Shown one piece after another: positions 24,499 through 32,577 of a stretch of DNA of 41,024 nucleotides (position 1 is the first letter of the stretch; each line of letters starts with the position of its first letter). The translations under genes were made by a program, and so were the position numbers. The notes beneath the pieces were generated by a model. It saw only the letters and a program-made list of their open reading frames with translations. It had not been told where the DNA came from and did not search any database. Source of the DNA: Candidatus Bathyarchaeum sp. (lineage in GTDB: Archaea; Thermoproteota; Bathyarchaeia; Bathyarchaeales; Bathyarchaeaceae); the NCBI GenBank assembly GCA_020344315.1, contig CP070820.1, positions 793,325 through 834,348 of the forward strand, given 5' to 3'.

Positions 24499-25692
24499 AT
24501 GAAAAGGAAGCTGAAGGTAGCGGTCTTTAACACGCAGCCACCTCACCTTTACTTTGGAGGCGTTGAACGCCGAATAGTTGAGATTGCTAAACGATTGGTA
24601 AATGAAGTTGACACGACGGTTTATAGCGGAACCAAAAAAGGATTCAACAAATCTACTGTGATCAGCGGAACAGCCATCGTTCCCTGCTTCTCCACAGATG
24701 TGCTTTATCCGCTAGACAACTGGGTTTTCAACCGGTCCCTCTCTGCAATGTCTGTAGATATTGGAGCCGACATCTACGAGGCGCATACTGTTAGTGGTTA
24801 CGGATTCCTTAAGGTTCTCAAGAAGCAGAAAAACAGCAAGCCGTTCATACAGACTATTCACGGTGTTCTGGCGGACGAATATGCTCAATCGGTCAAAAGC
24901 AGGTCTCCGTCCCTCAGAATGAAACTCTCTAATGTTTTCATGTGGCACCTTGCAAGAATCGAAAAGGAAGCAACCAAAGAGGCAACTCTGATAGTTACTG
25001 TCAGCAGATACTCTGCCAAAAATCTAGTTCAATTATATGATGTTGATGAGACGAAAATAAGAATAGTACCAAACGGTGTAGACCATCAAAGGTTTAAACC
25101 TGCTGAATATTGTGAAAAAGTCAAGGATAGAATCGGTGAAAACAACAAACATGTCATACTCTTCGTTGGCAGCCTAATACCCAGAAAAGGGTTACATTTC
25201 TTAATCGAAGCAGCCAAACATATTATCAAAGAAAATAAAGACACCAAGTTTGTAGTAGTTGGAGACGGCCCACTCAAAAACCATCTAATCTCATATTCAA
25301 AAGAGCAGGGTGTTTCGGACAAATTTGCCTTCTTAGGAAATGTTCCCGAAGCCATGCTTCACCGATTATACAATTGTGCTGATGTTTTTGCTTCTCCATC
25401 AATTCAGGAAGGGCAAGGCATCACACTGCTGGAGGCTCAAGCCACAGCTAAGCCAGTGGTTGCCTTCAACGTTAGCGCAATCAATGAAGTCGTAAAAAAT
25501 AACGAAACTGGACTATTAGTTAAACCGGATAGTTACGAACTAGCCAACGCTATTTCACGTCTCCTTTCGGACACGTCCTTACGGGAAAAGATGGGGCGTT
25601 CTGGGCGCGATTTCGTTAGTAAACATTTTTCTTGGGATATTTGTGCTCAGAATATGTTCCAAGTGTATTCTGAAGCGGCGGAATGGATTTGA
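24499..25692 (+). CDS. Glycosyltransferase family 4 protein
   Basis: The 397-residue product has the GT-B layout. The N-terminal domain begins KVAVFNTQPPHLYFGGVERR with the GG-ER acceptor-side loop of GT4 enzymes. The C-terminal domain begins near residue 205 with ILFVGSLIPRKGLHFLIEA, then VVVGDGPLK, ASPSIQEGQGITLLEAQA with the E-x7-E nucleotide-sugar motif, and NETGLLVKPDS. GT4 enzymes are retaining and act in the cytoplasm with nucleotide sugars. ATG 24499 has an AGAGG site. It lies 68 bases after the asparagine-synthetase-like gene. It could build the glycans carried by surface proteins such as the one at 32578; acceptor and sugar are unknown. Confidence 0.92.
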   Translation: MKRKLKVAVFNTQPPHLYFGGVERRIVEIAKRLVNEVDTTVYSGTKKGFNKSTVISGTAIVPCFSTDVLYPLDNWVFNRSLSAMSVDIGADIYEAHTVSGYGFLKVLKKQKNSKPFIQTIHGVLADEYAQSVKSRSPSLRMKLSNVFMWHLARIEKEATKEATLIVTVSRYSAKNLVQLYDVDETKIRIVPNGVDHQRFKPAEYCEKVKDRIGENNKHVILFVGSLIPRKGLHFLIEAAKHIIKENKDTKFVVVGDGPLKNHLISYSKEQGVSDKFAFLGNVPEAMLHRLYNCADVFASPSIQEGQGITLLEAQATAKPVVAFNVSAINEVVKNNETGLLVKPDSYELANAISRLLSDTSLREKMGRSGRDFVSKHFSWDICAQNMFQVYSEAAEWI

Positions 25693-25780
25693 AGGAAAAG
25701 CAACAACTTAAAATAATTATATCAAATTGTGAAATGATAAACGTATATCTTCAGGGACAGCGCATCCAAAGGTGCAAACG

Positions 25781-27265
25781 ATGAAAATACTTCTCCTCAA
25801 TCCACCACAGACATTTTTCCCCGGTTCTGACCCGCCAGCAGCTAATCTTCCTTTAGGTCTACTGTATGTAGCTGCGGTTTTAGATAAAGCAGGATATAAA
25901 ACGGAAATTTTGGATGCGTTCATTGCTGATGTTCCTTTCAGGAAAATTGGAGACGTTACAGAAGTTGGCATGCCTTATGGAAGAATAAAAGAAGAAATTC
26001 AGAGAAGAAAGCCAGACATTGTAGGTATAGCGAATCCCTTCACATGCCAAGTGGAGCACGCAATTAGAGTTGCTGATATTATTAAAGAAATAGATCCTAG
26101 CATTTTAACCGTTGTTGGAGGTCCTCATGTAACCGTAGTGCCAGTAGAATTTCTGGAAGCGGCAAGGAATGTTGACATTGCAGTTATTGGCGAAGGCGAA
26201 TATGCAATGTTAGACATTGTCAGGTTCTTTGAGGGAAAAAAGAAGATAGATGATGTGCAGGGAATTGCCCATCGTAGGGATAAAATGGTAATTCTGAATT
26301 CGCCACGACCATTCAACGAGAATTTGGATGAGCTTCCATTTCCAGCTTATCATTTAGTGGACATGGAACAATACCTTGATCCAAAAAGAATAGAGTATCG
26401 TAGCTTCCAGAAACGGGCATTATCAATGATAACCAGCAGGGGCTGTCCCTTCAATTGTAACTTCTGTTCAGTTCATCTACATATGGGAAAGACGTTCAGA
26501 GCACACTCAGTAGATTATGTAGTAGCCCATATAGAACATGTAGTAAACAAATATCACGTAAAAACGATATACTTCGAGGATGACAATCTCACATTTGACA
26601 TAAAAAGATTCGAAGCCATTTGCGACAAAATAATTGAAAAAGACATCAAATTCCAGTGGGAAACCCCGAATGGAGTAAGGGCAGACTACTTGACTTTGGA
26701 TCTTCTGAAGAAAATGAAAAAGACAGGATGCCAAAGCGTCTTCGTCGGCATCGAATCTGGTGACCAATATGTCCTAGATAACATAATCGGCAAGAGCCTC
26801 AAATTAAAGAACGTAATTAAATTTGCTGAGATGTGCAAGAAAATAGGGCTAAAAACAGGTGCCTTTTACATTATTGGTTTCCCTGGTGAAACGAAAGAAA
26901 GCATGATGAATACTGTTGAATTCGCCCTTATGTTAAAGAGAAAATATGATGTTGGCATGCACCTGCTTTTTGCAACACCATCATACGGCACCAGACTCTA
27001 TGAAGAATGCAAGACAAAAGGGTATATCCGGGGACATTTGACGCCGAGGGCTTTCGCTGAGGTAAGACAGAATTGGGGATTGCCGTTGATAGAGACTGAA
27101 GAGTTTACGGCGATGGAAGTAAAAGAAATAGCTTCAAGGGCAATGAAGGCCTACAGGAAATTATCCATAATCAACTATATCAAGCACCCTAGGAAAACAT
27201 TAAAGACAGCACTGAGTCAGCCAAGCCTCGTTGGGAAATTCATCAAGAATCTACAATCTGCGTAA
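25781..27265 (+). CDS. B12-binding domain radical SAM protein (A)
   Basis: From ATG 25781, with AAGGTG six bases before it, the product has 494 residues. An upstream GTG at 25772 is less likely. The N-terminal domain begins KILLLNPPQTF and has the LPLGLLYVAAVL, PDIVGIANP and VVGGPHVTVVP segments of class B radical SAM cobalamin-binding domains. The cluster motif C-PFN-C-NF-C is near residues 221-228, then TIYFEDDNLTF, GIESGD and GFPGETKES. Such enzymes methylate inert carbon or phosphorus or join or cyclise lipids using methylcobalamin or SAM radicals. It resembles protein D at 34945 more than the other two. The substrate is unknown. Confidence 0.88.
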   Translation: MKILLLNPPQTFFPGSDPPAANLPLGLLYVAAVLDKAGYKTEILDAFIADVPFRKIGDVTEVGMPYGRIKEEIQRRKPDIVGIANPFTCQVEHAIRVADIIKEIDPSILTVVGGPHVTVVPVEFLEAARNVDIAVIGEGEYAMLDIVRFFEGKKKIDDVQGIAHRRDKMVILNSPRPFNENLDELPFPAYHLVDMEQYLDPKRIEYRSFQKRALSMITSRGCPFNCNFCSVHLHMGKTFRAHSVDYVVAHIEHVVNKYHVKTIYFEDDNLTFDIKRFEAICDKIIEKDIKFQWETPNGVRADYLTLDLLKKMKKTGCQSVFVGIESGDQYVLDNIIGKSLKLKNVIKFAEMCKKIGLKTGAFYIIGFPGETKESMMNTVEFALMLKRKYDVGMHLLFATPSYGTRLYEECKTKGYIRGHLTPRAFAEVRQNWGLPLIETEEFTAMEVKEIASRAMKAYRKLSIINYIKHPRKTLKTALSQPSLVGKFIKNLQSA

Positions 27266-27317
27266 GTGCGGTATTCTGAAAATACTGAATAGTGAAAAAT
27301 GGAAAACTGGGTAAAAT

Positions 27318-27440
27318 ATGACTTTCAAAGTGCACTTTATCCTCATCAATAAGCTTATTGGCTTTTGGAGCGGTATCCGCACTAACCTTATTAATAGCGC
27401 TTTTTGTTGTATTAATCGAAGATATCCTAGGAAAGTGTAA
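27318..27440 (+). CDS. Possible small basic peptide between two radical SAM genes
   Basis: ATG 27318 opens a 40-codon frame (MTFKVHFILINKLIGFWSG, continuing to a basic end PRKV). In another frame the same bases encode a hydrophobic run LLAFGAVSALTLLIALFVV with no good start. One of the two might be a small membrane peptide, or the region may simply be non-coding. No ribosome-binding site is clear. Confidence 0.15.
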   Translation: MTFKVHFILINKLIGFWSGIRTNLINSAFCCINRRYPRKV

Positions 27441-27442
27441 GG

Positions 27443-28831
27443 ATGCAGGTAACTTTTGTGAATCCACCATACCCACCAGGCGCTCACCAGCACCCCCCAT
27501 TCCTTCCTCTGGGCATCGGATACCTTGCTGCCGTCCTAGAGAAAAACGGATACGATGTCAACGTCATCGACTGCCAAGCTCTACACCTCACATTAAGCGA
27601 GGTGGAAAACGAACTTCGCAAACGTCAACCCGACATAGTTGGATTAACCTCCACCACCCTTACCTACAAATCCGCCCTTAACATAATCAAAGCGGCTAAG
27701 GACGCTTTGCCAAACTGTTTAACCATTCTTGGAGGCTCACACGCCACCTTCTGGGATGAGGAGGCTCTAAAGGAATGCCCACAACTGGACGTAATAGTGA
27801 GAGGTGAAGGTGAAAATACAATTCTTGAACTCGTTAAAAAGGTGGAAATGGGCGAGAGCTTTCATAATGTTATGGGCACAACCTGCCGAAAAGACAACAA
27901 GACAATAAAAAATCCAACCCGGCCTTTCATCGAAGACCTTGACAATCTACCTTTTCCTGCCTTTCATCTTTGGCCTATCGGTCACTTCAAAAAATACGGA
28001 AAAATCATCTTTCCAGTTATGACGAGTAGAGGCTGTACATTCTGGTGCGACTTCTGCTCTGCAGTTAGGATGTTTGGCAGAAGGTATCGGATGAGAAGCC
28101 CACAAAAGGTCGTGGACGAACTCGAATTCCTCTATAGGAAATATGGCGAAGACCAATACACTTTCTATGATGACGCATTCACTGTTAGCCAAGCCAGAAC
28201 TGAGGAAATATGTAACGAAATCCTGAAGCGAGGCTTAAAGATAAAGTGGGATTGCGAAACTCGTGTGGACATGGTCACGAAGGATTTGCTTCAGAAAATG
28301 AAGGATGCAGGTTGCATTGCCGTATGGTTCGGTGTTGAGGCGGGCTCGGAGCAGGTTATAGAAGCGATGGGCAAAGGAATCTCTATCCAGCAGACTCTTA
28401 ATGCTTTCAAGTGGGCAAACGAAGTTGGTCTGATGACCGTCGCAAGCATGATCCTTGGCTTTCCTGGCGAAACCCGCGAAACCGCAATGGAAAGCATAAA
28501 CCTATTGAAGCGAATAAAATCTGACGAGATAGGCGTTTACATTGCCACGCCCTATCCTGGGACACCTATGTACGATTATGTGAAAAAGATGGGCTGGATA
28601 AAGATAACGGACTTCAACAGGTATGATACAGCTACACCCATTTTCGAGACTCCAACCATGAGCATGAAGGAACTGAGAGAACTACATGATGAGGTGCATC
28701 GAAGATTTTATCTTCGCCCAACTTATATCATCCGCGCGTTCAGCAAGGGAGGAGTATACGGCTACTCAACGACCAAAACTGCCTTGGCGTGGCTTAAGCG
28801 AACCGTAGCCGACAAACTAAGCTTTAGATGA
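27443..28831 (+). CDS. B12-binding domain radical SAM protein (B)
   Basis: The 462-residue product begins QVTFVNPPYPPG with an LPLGIGYLAAVLEKNGYDV segment and TILGGSHATF, the cobalamin-binding domain of class B radical SAM proteins. The cluster motif C-TFW-C-DF-C is near residues 197-204, followed by RYRMRSPQKVVDELE, TFYDDAFTVS, WDCETRVD, GVEAGSEQVIEAMGKG and GFPGETRET. The C-terminal 60 residues contain the FYLRPTYIIRAF helix often seen in this family. It is closest in this window to protein C at 30804-32192: both have VIDC, TFYDD and WDC-TRV. It follows protein A in the same direction. Methyl transfer or carbon-carbon bond formation on a lipid or sugar is possible; the substrate is unknown. 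Confidence 0.88.
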   Translation: MQVTFVNPPYPPGAHQHPPFLPLGIGYLAAVLEKNGYDVNVIDCQALHLTLSEVENELRKRQPDIVGLTSTTLTYKSALNIIKAAKDALPNCLTILGGSHATFWDEEALKECPQLDVIVRGEGENTILELVKKVEMGESFHNVMGTTCRKDNKTIKNPTRPFIEDLDNLPFPAFHLWPIGHFKKYGKIIFPVMTSRGCTFWCDFCSAVRMFGRRYRMRSPQKVVDELEFLYRKYGEDQYTFYDDAFTVSQARTEEICNEILKRGLKIKWDCETRVDMVTKDLLQKMKDAGCIAVWFGVEAGSEQVIEAMGKGISIQQTLNAFKWANEVGLMTVASMILGFPGETRETAMESINLLKRIKSDEIGVYIATPYPGTPMYDYVKKMGWIKITDFNRYDTATPIFETPTMSMKELRELHDEVHRRFYLRPTYIIRAFSKGGVYGYSTTKTALAWLKRTVADKLSFR

Positions 28832-28882
28832 GCTTCCTGGTCATCCGCAGTTTCCTCAACTTTATGCTGCTGGAGGAGTAAT

Positions 28883-29974
28883 TTGGTGCAGAAACGAACT
28901 CTTGGCAGAACCGGTCTTCAGGTGTCCGTTGTTGGCTTTGGTGGCACATGGATTTCACAGCTAAGCATGGATAAAGCAGTGCAGGTTGTCCGAAGGGCCT
29001 TTGAATTGGGCATCAACTACTTTGACACTGCAAAATTGGATGGAGACAGTGAAGAAAAGATTGGAGTAGCATTGAAGGATGTACGAGAGGAGTACATTTT
29101 AGCTACAAAAACTGCCTCAAGAACGAAAAGGGAATCATTAGCAGACTTCAAAAGTAGTCTACGTCGGCTGAAGACGGACCGACTGGATTTGATTCAACTT
29201 CATGGAATAGATGACGAAAAAACGCTTGAGAAGGCAATGGGTCCAAATGGTTCACTGGAGATGTGTAAAAAGGCGCGGTCTGAAGGCTTAGTGGATTACA
29301 TTGGCATAACAAGCCACAAGCCTCATGTATTGATTAAAGCAATTGAAACAAACGAGTTTGACACGGTACTTGTGCCCCTTAACGTGGTAACGAGGCAAGC
29401 TTTAGAGGAATTGATACCGCTCGCAAAAGATTTGGACATCGGCGTTGCCATAATGAAGCCCTTGTCAGCTAAGACCTCTAAGCTCATAACCTGCTTGTAT
29501 GAGCCTTCATTGTCTCTGCTTTCTAACGAGCCCGAACTGAAAACTTTGTTAGGGCAAGATAATAGTTCAATGGTCCAAAATGCAATTCGATTCGTTCTGG
29601 CACAGGATGTCTCCGTGGTTGTCACAGGGATGAAGTCGATCGAAGAAGTTGAGACCGCTGCTAAAGTAGGAGAGGCTTACAGAGGGTTAACAGAAGATGA
29701 GGAAAAACGTTTTAGAGCCCAATTTGAAGGTAAATACTGCCGAGACTGTGGGCTCTGCTTACCTTGCCCTCAAAATCTGGACACAGCAGCTATACTCAGG
29801 TTTCATACGCTCTCCGTCACCTATGGATTCAAAAATTGGGCTAAAAGACTGTATGACGGGCTCGAAGTTGACGTCGACAAATGTACCGAGTGCGGTGAAT
29901 GCGAACCAAAATGTCCATACAAGTTACCGATTATATCTATGCTGAAAGAAGCTCAGGTATGTCTGCAGCGCTAG
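28883..29974 (+). CDS. Aldo/keto reductase with C-terminal ferredoxin-like domain
   Basis: The first 270 residues are an aldo/keto reductase barrel: KRTLGRTGLQVSVVGFGGTW, NYFDTAKLDGDSE, LATKTASRTK and RLDLIQLHGID. Asp and Lys of the catalytic tetrad are visible, with His in LHGID. From about residue 285 come the Cys clusters C-RD-C-GL-C-LPC and C-TE-C-GE-C-EPK-C, enough for one or two Fe4S4 clusters. This matches the COG1453-type iron-sulfur aldo/keto reductases of archaea and anaerobes, probably linked to ferredoxin electron transfer. The start is TTG 28883 or GTG 28886, after a strong GGAGGAG site. It lies 51 bases after radical SAM protein B. The substrate is unknown. Confidence 0.88.
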   Translation: MVQKRTLGRTGLQVSVVGFGGTWISQLSMDKAVQVVRRAFELGINYFDTAKLDGDSEEKIGVALKDVREEYILATKTASRTKRESLADFKSSLRRLKTDRLDLIQLHGIDDEKTLEKAMGPNGSLEMCKKARSEGLVDYIGITSHKPHVLIKAIETNEFDTVLVPLNVVTRQALEELIPLAKDLDIGVAIMKPLSAKTSKLITCLYEPSLSLLSNEPELKTLLGQDNSSMVQNAIRFVLAQDVSVVVTGMKSIEEVETAAKVGEAYRGLTEDEEKRFRAQFEGKYCRDCGLCLPCPQNLDTAAILRFHTLSVTYGFKNWAKRLYDGLEVDVDKCTECGECEPKCPYKLPIISMLKEAQVCLQR

Positions 29975-30028
29975 TTTCATATGTTGTGAAGGCATTGAAT
30001 CTTGTGTATCTCTTAAGCTAGAAGAATA

Positions 30029-30769
30029 ATGATGGAGACGCGCATGTTAAAGCTGATTAAACGTCAAGTTCACGGGTTTGCCTACTTACTGTTAAATCCT
30101 TCCCAGTTGAAGCACCTTATCCTAAGAGAGACACGGTATAGGTTTAGGAATAAGAGCAAACGAATGTGGGTGAAGTGGCAGAAATATGATTCAGAGCGCG
30201 CATATGAAGCTCTAGTGGAGGCTCTTCACAATACGCGGACACGCCCATTTAATCTGGAGCGAATAGAAATTATTTCTGACCTGATTGGTCGTCTGGGAAA
30301 TGGTTTGAACATTCTAGATGTTGGTTCTGGAGATGGAATCATTGGTGAGCACGTATGGAAAATAGGAAACCACGTAATAGCCATTGACTTGCCAACAGTT
30401 GCTATTCAAGCTCACAGATGCCAAGGTCTATTAGCTTTGGCAGGCGACGCAGAGCAATTATCCTTTGCCTCGAACATTTTTGATGTTGTTTTAGCTTCTG
30501 AAATATTAGAGCATTTATGGAATCCGCACAGTTTCGTGGATGAAGCTTACAGAGTTCTCAAAGCTGATGGACATTTGATCATATCCACGCCTGAAGGGAT
30601 AGATAGTTTACGTTATGACGCGCACAAATACTATTTCACATTAGAAAGTTTAAAGCAGATGCTCGGTGCAAGATTCGATTTATGTGAAGTTAAACGTTTA
30701 AAGCCTGCAGGCACTGCAACACCCACAATTATCTCGCTATTCCGTAAATCGGCGATGCCAAAAAATTAG
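30029..30769 (+). CDS. SAM-dependent methyltransferase, class I
   Basis: The 246-residue product has motif I ILDVGSGDGIIG near residues 96-107, acidic strand VIAIDLP, motif II region GDAEQLSFASNIFDVVLASE, the EILEHLWNP loop and VLKADGHLIISTPEG. This is the Methyltransf_11/UbiE type. The first 80 residues are basic (LIKRQVHGFAYLL, RETRYRFRNKSKR), suggesting membrane-surface or nucleic-acid contact. ATG at 30029, with another ATG one codon later. It is convergent with radical SAM gene C. Given the neighbours it could modify a lipid or glycan; the substrate cannot be named. Confidence 0.82.
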   Translation: MMETRMLKLIKRQVHGFAYLLLNPSQLKHLILRETRYRFRNKSKRMWVKWQKYDSERAYEALVEALHNTRTRPFNLERIEIISDLIGRLGNGLNILDVGSGDGIIGEHVWKIGNHVIAIDLPTVAIQAHRCQGLLALAGDAEQLSFASNIFDVVLASEILEHLWNPHSFVDEAYRVLKADGHLIISTPEGIDSLRYDAHKYYFTLESLKQMLGARFDLCEVKRLKPAGTATPTIISLFRKSAMPKN

Positions 30770-30803
30770 AACATCGGCAGCTTAGGGCAAATTTTTCTCA
30801 AGT

Positions 30804-32192
30804 TTAGAATATGTTCTTGATTCGCCAGAGGAGATGGTTCAAAGCTGTTCGAGCCATCACTCGACTGTAAAAGTTTGTTTTAAACAGGTGACGGAGCACA
30901 TATTTTGGGGAATAAAAACGGTTATAGAACGATGTTCTTAATTTTTTGACTTCTTCTGCTGACAGATTGGGATTCGCAAAAACAGGCGTTGTTGTATCAT
31001 AGAGTCCCCAATCATTGGACATCTCCCACCCCATCTCCTCCACGAGGCTGCGAAGCTCAGTGCCGGGATATGGCGTTGCCACACATATGTATACATCGTC
31101 GGGTTCCGCTTTTCTGATTAGATCGATAGTCTCCTGTAGCATATCTTTTGTTTCTCCAGGATATCCAATGATCACGGAAACGGCGACGAACAAGCCAACA
31201 TCTTTTGCTAATCTAATCGCTTTTTCGTTTTGTTGAACCGTAGTTCCTTTTTTCACGGCATCCAGAATTTTTTGGCATCCTGACTCAACACCGAAAAAAA
31301 CTTGTTGGCAGTTTGCCTCCCGCATTTTGAGCAGAATTTCTTTAGAAACCGTGGTAACTCTGGTTTGGCAATCCCATGGAAGACCAATCTCTCTATTCCT
31401 GATCTCTTCGCAAATCTTGAGCGCCCTTTTTCTGTCAAGTGTAAATGTGTCGTCGTAAAAGGTGAAGGCGTCAGCTCCATGCACATCTCTTAACCACTCA
31501 AGCTCATCCACGACGTTTTTTGGGCTCCGCGCCCTGAAACCTTTCCCAAACATTCGAGCTGTTGTGCAAAAGGAACATTGAGAGGGGCACCCTCTGCTTG
31601 TTATTATTGGAAGCATTCTTCTCCCAAAAAGCCGATATTTTTCTAGCGAGAAATATTTGTATGCTGGATAGGGCAGTTCGTCGAGGTTTTGAATGAATGG
31701 TCTGTTAGGCGTGCGAACGGTCTGTCCATTATTCCTAAACGTTATTCCTTCAATCCTGCCGAGATCTTTCGGGTTGGACACGTTTTGTGCCAGCTCTAGC
31801 AAGGTTTCTTCGCCCTCGCTCCTCACAACTATATCCACTGCCAGCTCTTCGATGAGAACTTGTTCGTCCATAAACGTGGCATGTGGACCTCCCAGAACAA
31901 CCATTGCATCGGGAAATGCTTCTTTTGCAACATGCGCCGATAGGAGAGCCGACTGTATCGTTGGTGTCATGGAAGTGATGCCAACCAAATCTGGTTCGAT
32001 AGAGGCTAACCTTGCTTTCAATCCCTCATGATCTATCTCGAGTGCTGGACAATCTATAACAGTTACTTCATGTCCGTTTTCTTCAAGGACAGCCGCCAGA
32101 TAGGCTAAGCCTATTGGCAGGTAAGGCTGATGCCGATAGACTCCTTTTAGAGGTGGTGGGTTGACTAGCGATGTCTTAACTCTCTTATGCAT
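30804..32192 (-). CDS. B12-binding domain radical SAM protein (C)
   Basis: From ATG 32192 the product has 462 residues and begins HKRVKTSLVNPPPLKG. The frame reaches 32306, but the extra 38 residues are unlike the family and a GTGA site precedes 32192. The cobalamin-binding domain shows YLPIGLAYLAAVLEENGHEV and MVVLGGPHATF. The cluster motif C-PSQ-C-SF-C is near residues 200-208, then RARSPKNVVDELEWL, TFYDDTFTLD, WDCQTRV, GVESGCQKILDAVKKG and GYPGETKDM. Length and motifs closely match protein B, so the two are probably paralogues with related substrates. It is the first minus-strand gene of the locus and is divergent from the propeller protein gene. Confidence 0.88.
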   Translation of the reverse strand: MHKRVKTSLVNPPPLKGVYRHQPYLPIGLAYLAAVLEENGHEVTVIDCPALEIDHEGLKARLASIEPDLVGITSMTPTIQSALLSAHVAKEAFPDAMVVLGGPHATFMDEQVLIEELAVDIVVRSEGEETLLELAQNVSNPKDLGRIEGITFRNNGQTVRTPNRPFIQNLDELPYPAYKYFSLEKYRLFGRRMLPIITSRGCPSQCSFCTTARMFGKGFRARSPKNVVDELEWLRDVHGADAFTFYDDTFTLDRKRALKICEEIRNREIGLPWDCQTRVTTVSKEILLKMREANCQQVFFGVESGCQKILDAVKKGTTVQQNEKAIRLAKDVGLFVAVSVIIGYPGETKDMLQETIDLIRKAEPDDVYICVATPYPGTELRSLVEEMGWEMSNDWGLYDTTTPVFANPNLSAEEVKKLRTSFYNRFYSPKYVLRHLFKTNFYSRVMARTALNHLLWRIKNIF

Positions 32193-32577
32193 CTTCGTCA
32201 CTTTTGCGGCAACCGCCAGAATAGTCAAACAGTTAGAAACTTCCTCAGCTATATCTTTATTGTTTTGTGTCTTTTTATACGCTAAGGAGGACAGAATTCC
32301 AACCACACGATACCTAGCATATTGTTGCTGAGTTCCTTTCAGGAAATATGAGGTTCACAAAGGTTACGTGAATGTTCTGGCATCCTTCCAAACATTATTG
32401 CTAAACACTTTAAACCCAATAGTCGCGTTTGGAAAAGAAATGGAGCGAAGGAACGTAAGAGAAGTAACTTTTTATTTATTGTTGACTGATAAATATAGTA
32501 AAGTGGTTATAATCTGTCTCAGGTTCAACTTTGTGGCAGTCATACTTTAGAATAACTGTTTCAGAGGAGAGTAGAAA
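32193..32577. other. Divergent intergenic region between radical SAM C and the propeller protein
   Basis: About 385 bases, AT-rich. On the minus strand a GTATAAAAAG box near 32275 would start the radical SAM C transcript with a leader of about 55 bases. On the plus strand a strong AGAGGAGAG site precedes ATG 32578, and CTTTAGAAT near 32546 is a weak TATA candidate. I see no RNA gene or repeat. Confidence 0.45.
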